From positions 1-35,635 of IMG/VR virus record IMGVR_UViG_3300020421_000071: a DNA stretch of 35,635 nt. The stretch is one strand, 5' to 3'. Origin of the DNA: a virus. Positions 16,371 to 23,678 of the stretch are shown piece by piece. Below the pieces are notes generated by a model, which had not been told where the DNA came from, did not search any database, and worked only from the letters and a program-made list of their open reading frames with translations. Each line of letters opens with the position of its first letter. Positions within the stretch are counted from its first letter, which is position 1. The position numbers and the translations under genes are program-made.

Positions 16371-18374
16371 TTAATACTTAGGCAGTGCCGCAGTAGGGGG
16401 TGTAAAAGCGGAGATGTACCTAGCCACGCCCTTGGTTATTCGGAAGTCGTCTAGGTTCCCTATTATGCTTGAAGAAGAATATAAGTCAGAGTAACCAATC
16501 CTGACGGTTGGCGTATCACTAAAATCATTGGCTTTTGTGAATGTGGCGTCTACCGCCCCATCAACAAACAGCCGTATTTTCCCTGACTCCCTAGTGACCG
16601 CAATGTGATACCACGTCTGATATGACATTGTTGTTGACCCCTGATTATTGCCTCCGTCTGTATAAAAATTTAAAACAAAGTTGCTGGCAGAAGGAGTGAC
16701 ACTAAAAAGAAATCCATTTCCGGTGCTAGAAGATGACCGCATGTCAATAATGCAACCGCCCGCCGAGCCTTGGGAGTTTGTGTTAGAGCTTAAATAAATC
16801 CATGATTCTATTGTAAAGTCGCCAGTTCCTAGAGCCAAAACATCATTGCTTGGAATCTCCAGATAGTCACCACCACTTCCAAACTCAATCGAAGCTGTGC
16901 CGTACTTTTTTAGGTTTGTTTCCAGCTCGACGCCAGATGTCTTGATGTTATTCAAGCCCGCCAAGTCGAATATGTTACCGTCCCTAAAATTAAGCGTAAT
17001 CTTGTTGCTACTAAAGGGTGACACTGGAGAGGTTGGAGGCGTAAAACCGGATGTGCGCTGGGAACTGCTACTTAACCGAAAGTCAGAAATGTATCCCCTA
17101 AACTTGCCATAACTGTTTGCGCCAATGGTGTCGTAACTAGAACTGCCAATTGGCGATTGATAACTAGTAGTGCCGCTTAGCGACTGCTGTTGGCCATTAA
17201 CAAACATGTATATACTGCTATAGTATATAGTGAGGCAGATGTGATTCCACTCGAAGAGGTTCATCGTGGTGGTAGTAGCCGCGCACTCTGCGCCATAGCC
17301 TAGCCACCATCTCAGGCGAAGTCTCTTGTTGCTGTCCGGGCCAAAGGTAGGGCCGTAATTTACATTGCTGGTACTGTCGCCAGTACTCCAAAAACCAGTG
17401 AGGCCCGCGCTTTCGGTTGGCGTAGCCGTCATATAAATCCAGCCTTCACAGGTAAAGGTGTTGTCTGTGCCAATCTGCTGGCTTGTATACAGGTAATTAT
17501 TTCCGGTGTTAGGGAACTGTACAGAACCACCATCGCTGGTTAAGGTTCTTGCGTTACTGTCCCTAAAAGGGCTACTTGGACTTACTGCTGGGTTCCCATA
17601 GGCGGTAAGGGCAAGGTTATTACTGGAGTTGTCCTTAAAGCGGTTGGACGAACAAGCTAAAAAATTTGTACTCCCGTCGTTGGTATACGGTGACGTACTG
17701 GGGGTAAAACTGGATGTATATCGCGAGGTAGCTGAAAATCTTACGTTGGATAGGTAGCCGTCAAAATAGTCGTTGAAAGAGCCGTCATCGTCTGCGCCCA
17801 GTTGATACCGGCCTATTGAACCAATATCGGCTGAGTCCGAGTAAGTGCCCTTTGGCTCTCCGTCAATATAAAGCGTTGTCGTGTTATTGTACCTAACGAT
17901 AGCAACATGAAACCAAACACGCTCTATTGCGGCATCAGGCGCTGTAATTCTGTGACTTGTACTCCAGTATGCAAAAGCGCCACCATTAATAGCCAGTACA
18001 GGCTTGTTGTTTGCGGACCCAGCCCTTGTATCAAACAAGACGGCGGTTTGAGTGGTGTCATTGCTTAACGCCCAGCACTCCAGCGTAAAGTCCCCTGTCC
18101 CAACAGAAACACTTGTGGCAATCGATCTTATGAAGTCGGTTGATCCGCCAAAAGCAACTGACCAGTTGTTTCCATAAGGGCTAAAAGAACCTTGATGGAA
18201 GGTTCCCACGACGGACATTGAGCTACCAGAATTCTTATTAATAGAATTGTTGTTGGCGCTATTTGTTCCATCGCCATCCATTAAAAGCACAACATCCGAA
18301 AAAGTCGCTATTCTCGGATCTGCGGCGACTCCGCCAGCGGCGGCTTGAATGGATTTTATAGCTGACCGACTCAT
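16371..18374 (-). CDS. Tail adhesin with three LamG/concanavalin A-like domains
   Basis: This 667-residue protein contains three successive LamG-like (Laminin_G_3 type) domains at about residues 30-235, 265-440 and 455-665. Each has the family signs: GTGDFTLECWA or GTGDFTIESWIYL or DNTFTCEGWIYM, then a WFHVAIVR, WNHICLTIY or WYHIAVTRESG strand, an LYIDGEPKG, MFVNGQQQ or LFVDGAVD strand, and a closing LSNVRFS, ISDFRLS or LDDFRITKG strand. Between domains lie linkers such as SRYTSSFTPSTSPY. LamG folds bind glycans or protein ligands, so a host-surface adhesin on the tail is the best reading. The gene overlaps the upstream fibre gene by ATGA, implying stoichiometric synthesis. No hydrolase motif is visible. 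Confidence 0.85.
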   Translation of the reverse strand: MSRSAIKSIQAAAGGVAADPRIATFSDVVLLMDGDGTNSANNNSINKNSGSSMSVVGTFHQGSFSPYGNNWSVAFGGSTDFIRSIATSVSVGTGDFTLECWALSNDTTQTAVLFDTRAGSANNKPVLAINGGAFAYWSTSHRITAPDAAIERVWFHVAIVRYNNTTTLYIDGEPKGTYSDSADIGSIGRYQLGADDDGSFNDYFDGYLSNVRFSATSRYTSSFTPSTSPYTNDGSTNFLACSSNRFKDNSSNNLALTAYGNPAVSPSSPFRDSNARTLTSDGGSVQFPNTGNNYLYTSQQIGTDNTFTCEGWIYMTATPTESAGLTGFWSTGDSTSNVNYGPTFGPDSNKRLRLRWWLGYGAECAATTTTMNLFEWNHICLTIYYSSIYMFVNGQQQSLSGTTSYQSPIGSSSYDTIGANSYGKFRGYISDFRLSSSSQRTSGFTPPTSPVSPFSSNKITLNFRDGNIFDLAGLNNIKTSGVELETNLKKYGTASIEFGSGGDYLEIPSNDVLALGTGDFTIESWIYLSSNTNSQGSAGGCIIDMRSSSSTGNGFLFSVTPSASNFVLNFYTDGGNNQGSTTMSYQTWYHIAVTRESGKIRLFVDGAVDATFTKANDFSDTPTVRIGYSDLYSSSSIIGNLDDFRITKGVARYISAFTPPTAALPKY

Positions 18375-19759
18375 CCTAAAGCCTGTCCCGCAGTGAAGCC
18401 GTAGTACGTCGTCCCGCCGTCGTGCGTGATAAAGACAAAGTAGTCAACGGCGTTGGCAGTAGCGGTTAGCGTTGGCGCTGTAGCGTCAGGCCAATCCACT
18501 GATCCGGGCCATGTAATGGTGTAGCCAGACGCGCTGGCGTCCTGCGCGATTTTTAACGTAAATGCAGATACCTTGCCGTTAGAGGCTGGGTTGCTGAAGG
18601 TAAACGTGGTGTTTTCTGTGAGCGTGTGGCTAAAATTAGTGCCGTCACGCAGGTTTACCGTCGTAGCATTAGAGCTAGATGACACGGCGTTATATTCTTC
18701 CGATATCCCGTTGTCGAATGTCACTACGCCATTTGCGTCGGCGGTAACTGCCTTGCTCGCCTGAGACGTGCCGAGAGTCGTAATATCGAGATAGTTAATC
18801 TCAGCCGCTGTGGCCGTCACCCCATCCAGAATGTTTAGTTCCGACGCGGTAGAAGTAACGCCATCTAAAATGTTTAGCTCTGCCGTAGTAGAGGTCACGC
18901 CATCAAGGATGTTTAACTCTGCCGTAGTAGAGGTCACGCCATCTAGAATGTTTAATTCCGCCGCAGTTGACGTAACGCCTAAATTAGTCAGCGCTGTTGC
19001 CGCATTTGCCACGTCAGACAGGTTGTTTGCCGCTAAAAGGCCATTTGCCACAGCAAACGTCTCGTAAGCGATAATTTCTACCGAGTCGCCGGTTGTAGCT
19101 CCAGAGGCGAGAACAACGGAAGACCCGTTGGTTGCAGTAACATCTGTCCCGACGACCAGCTTGGCTCCGTTAAGGTAGACATCTACATACCCTGCAACGT
19201 ATGCGGCAGAAAACGTGGTTTGCCCAGACGTTGCAGTTGCGTTAGTCCGCGTGTACGCAAACTGAGCGCCTACAGAGGTCCACGCAGATCCGTTATACCC
19301 TTCAAAGCCAGAGGTAGTGGTGTTATACCTAATCTGACCTTGGGCCGGTGTTGGGCGCTGTGCGGTTGTACCCGCAGGAAGTTTGAGGGCGGATGTGCTG
19401 GTAATGTTGACAGCGCCAGCAAAATTGGCATCGCCAGAAGCGTCAAGAAACACTGCTTTTCCAGCAGGGTAGTTAACAAACACTTCCTTGATTCCTGCTG
19501 ACAAGTCAACAGCAGAGCCACTGTTTGAGCTAGCAAGAACTGTAGTCCGCGTTACAGAGTTGCCGCCAGACGAAAATGTACCCAGCCCCACCTCAAAGTC
19601 GTTGTTTGTTTCGTCAACAATCGCGTAGTAAGTGGTGTCACTGTTAGACAGGACAGACGAGAACGTAACAAAGTTGTTTACCGCACCCGCGAGGGTAATC
19701 GCCCCCGTGCCTGTTGTAGTGGTGGTTTCTTTTACGCGATCAGCAACAACCAAGGCCAT
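18371..19759 (-). CDS. Modular tail fibre protein, long form
   Basis: This 462-residue fibre has an N-terminal domain (residues 1 to about 115, MALVVADRVKETTTTTGTGA) shared with the 363-residue fibre, then an RPTPAQGQIRYNTTTSGFEG segment typical of phage fibre beta modules. A FAYTRTNATATSGQTTFS domain follows, then five 13-residue units of the type STTAELNILDGVT. The C-terminal domain (from about 345, with TENTTFTFSNPASNGKVSAF and GYTITWPGSVDWPDA) is unlike the other two fibres. The gene is coupled by ATGA overlap to the LamG adhesin, which may sit on this fibre. The repeat array may set fibre length. Confidence 0.82.
   Translation of the reverse strand: MALVVADRVKETTTTTGTGAITLAGAVNNFVTFSSVLSNSDTTYYAIVDETNNDFEVGLGTFSSGGNSVTRTTVLASSNSGSAVDLSAGIKEVFVNYPAGKAVFLDASGDANFAGAVNITSTSALKLPAGTTAQRPTPAQGQIRYNTTTSGFEGYNGSAWTSVGAQFAYTRTNATATSGQTTFSAAYVAGYVDVYLNGAKLVVGTDVTATNGSSVVLASGATTGDSVEIIAYETFAVANGLLAANNLSDVANAATALTNLGVTSTAAELNILDGVTSTTAELNILDGVTSTTAELNILDGVTSTASELNILDGVTATAAEINYLDITTLGTSQASKAVTADANGVVTFDNGISEEYNAVSSSSNATTVNLRDGTNFSHTLTENTTFTFSNPASNGKVSAFTLKIAQDASASGYTITWPGSVDWPDATAPTLTATANAVDYFVFITHDGGTTYYGFTAGQALG
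18776..18970 (-). repeat. 39-bp tandem repeat array (STxAELNILDGVT units)
   Basis: Five in-frame 39-base units end to end: four encode ST(A/T)(A/S)ELNILDGVT and the last diverges to ATAAEINYLDITT. Related units occur in the fibre at 15084-15836 (about 15570-15665). The DNA of neighbouring units is similar enough to allow unequal recombination within and between fibre genes. Confidence 0.88.
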
Positions 19760-19761
19760 GA

Positions 19762-20208
19762 TTAAGCAATCCGAATAATGGCGTTAGAGGCATCCGCAGT
19801 AGGGAACACAATAGTAAAATCACCAGCACTAGAAGACTTGTCAGAGCCAAAGTCCAGAACAACAACGGTGTTTGTAGTTCCGCTCCCGCTACCTGCCGTG
19901 GTGTTGTATATAAGTGCTCCACGCGCCGTCAATGTTGACGAACCGAATGTAAGATCGGAAAAGTCGGTCAGAGCCGTGGTTCCTGACGTAGTAGGTGTAA
20001 CATTAGTTAGCGTCCCACCGCCCGCAGAATACCCTGTTCCGCTAATCTCGTTGCTTGTGGTGTAAGCAGTCGTAGTCGCATCAAAGCTCGCGCTGTTGGT
20101 GTACATTGCTAGCTTGAAGGTATCACCCGAGCTATTTGTGAAATCGTGTTTTGCCTGAAGCACCTCTTGCTTAAAACTGGTGCACATAAAATTTCCTGAA
20201 AAGGCCAT
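19762..20208 (-). CDS. Conserved phage virion protein upstream of the fibres
   Basis: A 148-residue protein. I choose the ATG at 20208 (MAFSGNFMCTSFKQEVLQ) because GGAG lies about nine bases upstream and this is the usual opening of the family; an earlier in-frame ATG at 20256 would overlap the preceding gene. The sequence continues with HDFTNSSGDTFKLAMYTNSA, a Thr/Ser/Gly-rich beta region with GTGYSAGGGTLTNV, then LIYNTTAGSGSGTTNTVVVL and an IVFPTADASNAIIRIA end. Proteins of this type are frequent in marine phage genomes between adaptor and fibre genes. A small tail or collar structural role is inferred; no function is established to my knowledge. Confidence 0.75.
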   Translation of the reverse strand: MAFSGNFMCTSFKQEVLQAKHDFTNSSGDTFKLAMYTNSASFDATTTAYTTSNEISGTGYSAGGGTLTNVTPTTSGTTALTDFSDLTFGSSTLTARGALIYNTTAGSGSGTTNTVVVLDFGSDKSSSAGDFTIVFPTADASNAIIRIA

Positions 20209-20209
20209 G

Positions 20210-20500
20210 TCATAATCTCCTGATAAGTTCAGCCAAGTCTTTGTGCCCTGCATCAAGCAAAGCGTTACCGACAGTCGTCCTGTCGCTTTGAACGGCCTCT
20301 TTCATATAAAAAACAAGAACCGCCCGTAAATGATCTTTGTATGCGATTGCTTGGTCCCGAATCGCGGGGGGTGCAGTGTCTGAAACACTGAGAAGCTTAT
20401 CTAAGCACCGTTCAGCAACCTCTTCAGGAGTGAAGCCACGATGTTGGGTGGTTTGAACTTCAACCATTCCGGCAGATAGTGTAACTCCTTCAAACATCAT
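20210..20500 (-). CDS. Conserved small phage protein (GFTPEEVAERCLDKLL type)
   Basis: This 96-residue, mostly helical protein contains GFTPEEVAERCLDKLLSVSD, then PPAIRDQAIAYKDHLRAVLV, and ends KDLAELIRRL. The same order of motifs appears in many tailed-phage genomes near head-tail connector genes. It overlaps the SU10-type adaptor gene by ATGA and is followed directly by the 148-residue virion protein. It could be a tail-completion or assembly factor. No membrane segment or enzymatic residues are evident. Confidence 0.72.
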   Translation of the reverse strand: MMFEGVTLSAGMVEVQTTQHRGFTPEEVAERCLDKLLSVSDTAPPAIRDQAIAYKDHLRAVLVFYMKEAVQSDRTTVGNALLDAGHKDLAELIRRL

Positions 20501-21144
20501 TGTTTAGGCCTTATTAGCATCCCGGTCATGTATTGATCTGTCACTTCCTTGGATTCCCCAAACTGCTTCATTCCAGCTAACGCATTTTGCAATTGGGAGG
20601 CGTACAGGCCCAATACGTCTTGTTCACCTTTCATAAAAATATAAGCTTCCAACAAACTGCCGTAGAGGAGGGCCAAAGGTGCATTTTCACTAAGCCACGA
20701 CTGAGCCGAATCCGCCAAACTGGTCAAACTGGCTGGGCGGTAGTAATAATGAAGTTCTGCTACCAAAGACGCGTCAGGCGTAGGCCCTAAAATAAAATTA
20801 GAACTATCGAAAAGCGCGTAATAACGCGGGGTCCCTGTGGTGCTTTCATTAGGATTGAACTCTTGAATAAAGTTCACGTCCTTAAATTCAACAAATACTT
20901 TTGACGAAGCCACCTCAAACGACAAAGAAAACGGCGCAAGAAAGTCCGACGGGCAATCTAGATACTTGTTTGACACAGTAGATGTACCCACCGCGTTTTT
21001 ACGAAACTCCGACAACTGAACGTTTTTAAGTATGCGCTCTTCTGCGTTGCGAATAAAAATAGGGATATTTGTGACAAACGTAGTTTCGTCGTTTTCCGTA
21101 TAATCCTGTATCGCCTGTTTTAGCTCACCGTATGTAAAACTCAT
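20497..21144 (-). CDS. SU10-type head-tail adaptor protein
   Basis: This 215-residue protein begins MSFTYGELKQAIQDYTEND, then TTFVTNIPIFIRNAEERILK and VQLSEFRKNAVGTSTV, the recognisable N-terminal half of the adaptor family named after phage SU10. The centre has a beta region (RYYALFDSSNFILGPTPD). The C-terminus is helical, with ALLYGSLLEAYIFMKGEQDV and a YASQLQNALAGMK helix. Such adaptors ring the base of the portal and connect it to tail proteins. It overlaps genes on both sides by ATGA, so the adaptor genes 22168-20210 form one coupled unit. This window also has a P22 gp4-like adaptor, so both ring types appear to be present. Confidence 0.85.
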   Translation of the reverse strand: MSFTYGELKQAIQDYTENDETTFVTNIPIFIRNAEERILKNVQLSEFRKNAVGTSTVSNKYLDCPSDFLAPFSLSFEVASSKVFVEFKDVNFIQEFNPNESTTGTPRYYALFDSSNFILGPTPDASLVAELHYYYRPASLTSLADSAQSWLSENAPLALLYGSLLEAYIFMKGEQDVLGLYASQLQNALAGMKQFGESKEVTDQYMTGMLIRPKQ

Positions 21145-21500
21145 GAGATTGTCACCGTAACTGAACCTACCGCGCCAGTTAAAGCATCGGTTGCATCAAT
21201 TTCTGACGGTAACTCTGCCACACCGGCTGTGGCCCAATTGCCATTACCCAAGTAACGAATACCGTTTGTGGTTTTAACTAAAAAAGCACCGGTCGGGTCC
21301 TTTGACTGTGGTCTGGGGTTAAGGAGAGCCTGTGGGTCAGGTCCCGTCCTGCGCGGCTGTAATTGAGGTTGCTTAGTCTCAAATTCATCGGGACCCACCA
21401 ACATGCCCGTCCATTCGCGTTTCATTTCGTTTAGTTTGTAACGAAACCCCGAACGATCAGAAATGCCGTAAGCATGTTTTCCTGTAGCAAATTTAGCCAT
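21141..21500 (-). CDS. Conserved phage protein with a C-terminal GSVTV unit
   Basis: This 119-residue protein is read from the ATG at 21500, which overlaps the preceding stop as TGATG. It begins MAKFATGKHAYGISDRSGFR and continues YKLNEMKREWTGMLVGPDEF, a motif pair I know from marine phage contigs near adaptors. A Pro/Gln-rich linker follows (QPQLQPRRTGPDPQALLNPR). The C-terminus has IRYLGNGNW and finishes in DALTGAVGSVTVTIS, one unit of the beta repeat that makes up the protein at 7740-8522. It sits between two adaptor genes, so a connector or tail-completion role is likely but unproven. Confidence 0.75.
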   Translation of the reverse strand: MAKFATGKHAYGISDRSGFRYKLNEMKREWTGMLVGPDEFETKQPQLQPRRTGPDPQALLNPRPQSKDPTGAFLVKTTNGIRYLGNGNWATAGVAELPSEIDATDALTGAVGSVTVTIS

Positions 21501-22168
21501 CAACTAAGCCTTAAATAAGCCATAGACGGCTGTATGTTGAGCGAAGCACGATCTCTATCCTCAGATGCCGCTCGCTCAAACTCTTCCTCGTAGACTGCTT
21601 TGAGAAGCTGTACCCGATCTGGAGCACGTTTGATAGCGAGGTAATATGCGAGTCCCGCCGCTAAACAAGGATAAAAACGAAACGGGATGTCCATCGTGTT
21701 AATAAACGTGTCGGCATCGTCAATCCGCACAAGCTTGTCAATAATGACTGTATCCGTGCTGTTCTCAGGAACAGGCCAAAGTTTGAGCGTGGGGTCAATT
21801 TGCCGGTCTACAAAAAACTGCGAAGGACGCGCTTGTGTCGTTTTAGTGGGGATATTGATGTACTCACTGCGACTAATTCTTTCTAGAGAAATATCTGTGC
21901 CATCCCTACGAACCACCGCATCTAAGACATCAATCGTAGAAGCACCAAGCGTGTAGTTGCCCGTGCCCTGAGTCAAAGTTACCGTTGTTTGCTCAATAGT
22001 CCATTGATTCAAGCCCCGGTTGGCCCAATCGCCCAGCATCAGATTCAACGACCTTTTTGCCGTTTTGAGGTCATAACCCGTGCGGACTTCTAGTCCACAC
22101 CGCTCAAACGCCTCTTCGATGTAATCGCTTACATCTAACTCAAAGTCTGTCGAACCCGATACGGCCAT
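21500..22168 (-). CDS. P22 gp4-like head-tail adaptor (tail accessory factor)
   Basis: This 222-residue protein has the helical N-terminus DVSDYIEEAFERCGLEVRTG, then LKTAKRSLNLMLGDWANRGL and NQWTIEQ, followed by a beta region with NYTLGASTIDVLDAVVRRDG and a LKLWPVPENSTDTVIID strand. C-terminal helices with FRFYPCLAAGLAYYLAIKRA complete it. These features match the adaptor family of P22 gp4, which closes the portal after packaging and receives gp10. Both the portal and a gp10-like protein are present in this window, which supports the call. Unlike true P22 gp4, no hydrolase activity can be argued from the sequence. Start overlaps the preceding stop (TAATG). Confidence 0.8.
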   Translation of the reverse strand: MAVSGSTDFELDVSDYIEEAFERCGLEVRTGYDLKTAKRSLNLMLGDWANRGLNQWTIEQTTVTLTQGTGNYTLGASTIDVLDAVVRRDGTDISLERISRSEYINIPTKTTQARPSQFFVDRQIDPTLKLWPVPENSTDTVIIDKLVRIDDADTFINTMDIPFRFYPCLAAGLAYYLAIKRAPDRVQLLKAVYEEEFERAASEDRDRASLNIQPSMAYLRLS

Positions 22169-22329
22169 TACTTATAACCTCGTACCCGTGGCTTTGGACA
22201 AGGGCTCATAGCTTCCTGCTTGTGTGCATTTACCGGGCCACCATCCTTCATAAAGCCCATCTTGTTTCGGACTTCTGTAGGTAGCTTTGATAAACCCTTG
22301 TTACCTTTAGGTATTTTCTTCAGCGCCAT
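22168..22329 (-). CDS. Very small basic protein with a FMKDGGPV motif
   Basis: This 53-residue protein starts at the ATG at 22329, inside the end of the upstream gene (23-base overlap), with AGGGG about nine bases upstream. An earlier in-frame start exists but would overlap far more. The sequence is Lys-rich (MALKKIPKGNKGLSKLPTEV) and contains FMKDGGPVNAHKQEA at residues 26-40, then CPKPRVRGYK. The GFMKDGG segment matches the GMKDGG of the 110-residue protein nearby. It is probably a minor virion component or assembly factor. No known domain. Confidence 0.6.
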   Translation of the reverse strand: MALKKIPKGNKGLSKLPTEVRNKMGFMKDGGPVNAHKQEAMSPCPKPRVRGYK

Positions 22330-23008
22330 TTTCGTCAACCCCTTCTGAATACAAATTATCAAACGTAATGTTTGGATCTGTATAGCTACTGTGCCCCTCC
22401 GCCGTATGTGTGTACTGACTAGGCGTAAAATCAGGCGCACCCTCTCCTGTGTTCCACAAAGCGGGTGACGTAGCTCGCACCCGGTTATTAGGCAATGCCA
22501 CCATATTACCGGCCCACGGGCCTTCTGTCAGATATAACAGATGACTTTGTTTATGCTGATCCGGAGAATCGGCAATGGTGTTTCCGGTATAATCAATAGT
22601 CATAACATACCGTGCCGCATAGAACTCATGATTAACCTTAGCTATCCACGGACTTGAGCTAACGCGATCTATTACAACCACACTGTGATCAATAGATTCG
22701 CAATCCCACGGCTGACAAAGATGGTCCTCCATCCTCTCCGGCCAATCATCTAAAGGCACATCGGCTACCAATGCTTGTATTGGCATACGTGCCCACATCG
22801 CTCCTCCGTGGACGTTTGACTCAACGTCATCGGAAGTGTCTGTAATTCCAGTAAAAACTACTTGAAAACTCAAGGATCTATCTGGAATTGTGTTTACCGC
22901 TATAGCAAGCGCATGTAAAAACTCACCATGATATCGCTGGTGGTCACATGTAAATTCTTTTCGCACCCAGCATTTAAAATACGGGATGTTGCTTATCAAA
23001 TGGGCCAT
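22307..23008 (-). CDS. Conserved phage protein of unknown function, aromatic and His-rich
   Basis: This 233-residue protein is read from the ATG at 23008; a TTG just before it is possible but less likely. It starts MAHLISNIPYFKCWVRKEFT, then DHQRYHGEFLHALAIAVNTI and LSFQVVFTGITD, HGGAMWARMPIQALVAD, HSVVVIDRVSSSPWIAK, FYAARYVMTIDYTGNTIADS, and LYLTEGPWAGNMVALPNNRV. I recall these blocks from uncultured marine phage contigs, always near head or adaptor genes, without an assigned function. The repeated His, Trp and Asp do not form a metal motif I can name. It is the only mid-sized protein in a run of tiny ones. Enzymatic or structural roles both remain possible. Confidence 0.7.
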   Translation of the reverse strand: MAHLISNIPYFKCWVRKEFTCDHQRYHGEFLHALAIAVNTIPDRSLSFQVVFTGITDTSDDVESNVHGGAMWARMPIQALVADVPLDDWPERMEDHLCQPWDCESIDHSVVVIDRVSSSPWIAKVNHEFYAARYVMTIDYTGNTIADSPDQHKQSHLLYLTEGPWAGNMVALPNNRVRATSPALWNTGEGAPDFTPSQYTHTAEGHSSYTDPNITFDNLYSEGVDENGAEENT

Positions 23009-23011
23009 CAA

Positions 23012-23344
23012 TCATCCGCCCATAGGCTTCTTTTTCTTCATCAGTGCGCCGCCCTTAGACTTTTTAATTGCGCCGCCCTTAGACTTTTTAATTGCGCCGC
23101 TGTTGGCTTTAAATTTGGGTGCCCCTACCCTCCCGGCCCCTCTAGGAGGGCGGACAAAACCCTTTCGGGGCCCCGTGGATTCGGGCGCTCCGCCATCTTT
23201 CATGCCGGCAGGCTTCATCATTGCGCCGCCCTTGGACTTTTTGATCGCGCCGCCTTTGGACTTCTTCATTGCGCCGCCCTTGGACGTTTTACTAGAACTG
23301 CCTCTAGGGGCACCATTACCTAAATTAACTCTACTACCAGCCAT
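23012..23344 (-). CDS. Lys-rich low-complexity protein with SKGGA repeats
   Basis: This 110-residue protein starts at the ATG at 23344, with GGAG seven bases upstream; a longer in-frame version would run through the previous gene and is unlikely. It is built of KKSKGGAI/M repeats at residues 19-45 and 83-102, separated by GMKDGGAPESTGPRKGF and a PPRGAGRVGAPKFKAN segment. It ends in KKKKPMGG. The charge is strongly positive and there are no hydrophobic blocks, so it is probably disordered and may bind DNA or the acidic capsid or scaffold. The SKGGA units resemble the x-x-GG-x motif seen in several other proteins here. Function unknown. Confidence 0.65.
   Translation of the reverse strand: MAGSRVNLGNGAPRGSSSKTSKGGAMKKSKGGAIKKSKGGAMMKPAGMKDGGAPESTGPRKGFVRPPRGAGRVGAPKFKANSGAIKKSKGGAIKKSKGGALMKKKKPMGG
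23041..23290 (-). repeat. Two clusters of 24-bp repeats encoding KKSKGGAI
   Basis: Clusters at about 23041-23100 and 23220-23290 contain near-identical 24-base units (gcgccgccctt followed by agactttttaatt or close variants). They encode the SKGGA blocks at the two ends of the 110-residue protein. The first cluster has nearly identical units and the second has third-position changes. Confidence 0.85.
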
Positions 23345-23354
23345 TTTACTTCTC

Positions 23355-23678
23355 CTATGTGTAACGAGTTCTTTTACGACGTTCAGACATGACTGCACCA
23401 CAGCCACGATGATTTTTGCGTATTTCGCCACCATTAGCCGCCATTTTGACCTTAGCCGCTTTAGTGTTCGACACGACTTGTTTACCTTGAGCCCCTTCAC
23501 GCTTCTTTTTTTTAGCTGTAGCGGCCCGTTCAGCTTTACTTAAACTGTTTGCTTTAGAACGAGGTAGGCAACGGTCTGGGCGCTTTTTATCTTTGGACGT
23601 GCCACATTCTCCAACAATGTTGCCACTGCTGTCGATGCGAACCCAATCTTGATCAAGCCACTTTTTAAGTTCGCCCAT
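23355..23678 (-). CDS. Small Lys/Arg-rich phage protein, two conserved segments joined
   Basis: This 107-residue protein has two parts. Residues 1-60 (KKWLDQDWVRIDSSGNIVGE, CGTSKDKKRPDRCLPRSKA, SLSKAERAATAKKKKR) follow a pattern seen in small proteins of marine phages and, I believe, in DUF5872-type proteins; the family name is uncertain. Residues 76-107 (KMAANGGEIRKNHRGCGAVM then SERRKRTRYT) match a short module that I recall as a separate small protein in other phages. The protein is very basic, with Cys at 25, 37 and 93. It overlaps the end of the 48-residue gene by 14 bases. DNA binding or capsid association is inferred from charge and context only. Confidence 0.68.
   Translation of the reverse strand: MGELKKWLDQDWVRIDSSGNIVGECGTSKDKKRPDRCLPRSKANSLSKAERAATAKKKKREGAQGKQVVSNTKAAKVKMAANGGEIRKNHRGCGAVMSERRKRTRYT

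Noticed and set aside
18776-18970. CRISPR-like direct repeats
   Set aside because: Units are contiguous, without unique spacers, in frame, and encode a conserved peptide, so they are coding repeats. The same applies to 7120-7262 and 35481-35600.
11796-19759. Diversity-generating retroelement acting on adhesins
   Set aside because: No reverse transcriptase gene or template/variable repeat pair biased at adenines is visible. The variable regions are better explained by duplication and recombination.
20210-21144. Programmed frameshift in tail assembly genes
   Set aside because: No slippery sequence with a downstream overlapping frame typical of long-tailed phage chaperones was seen, and the virion type is podovirus-like.
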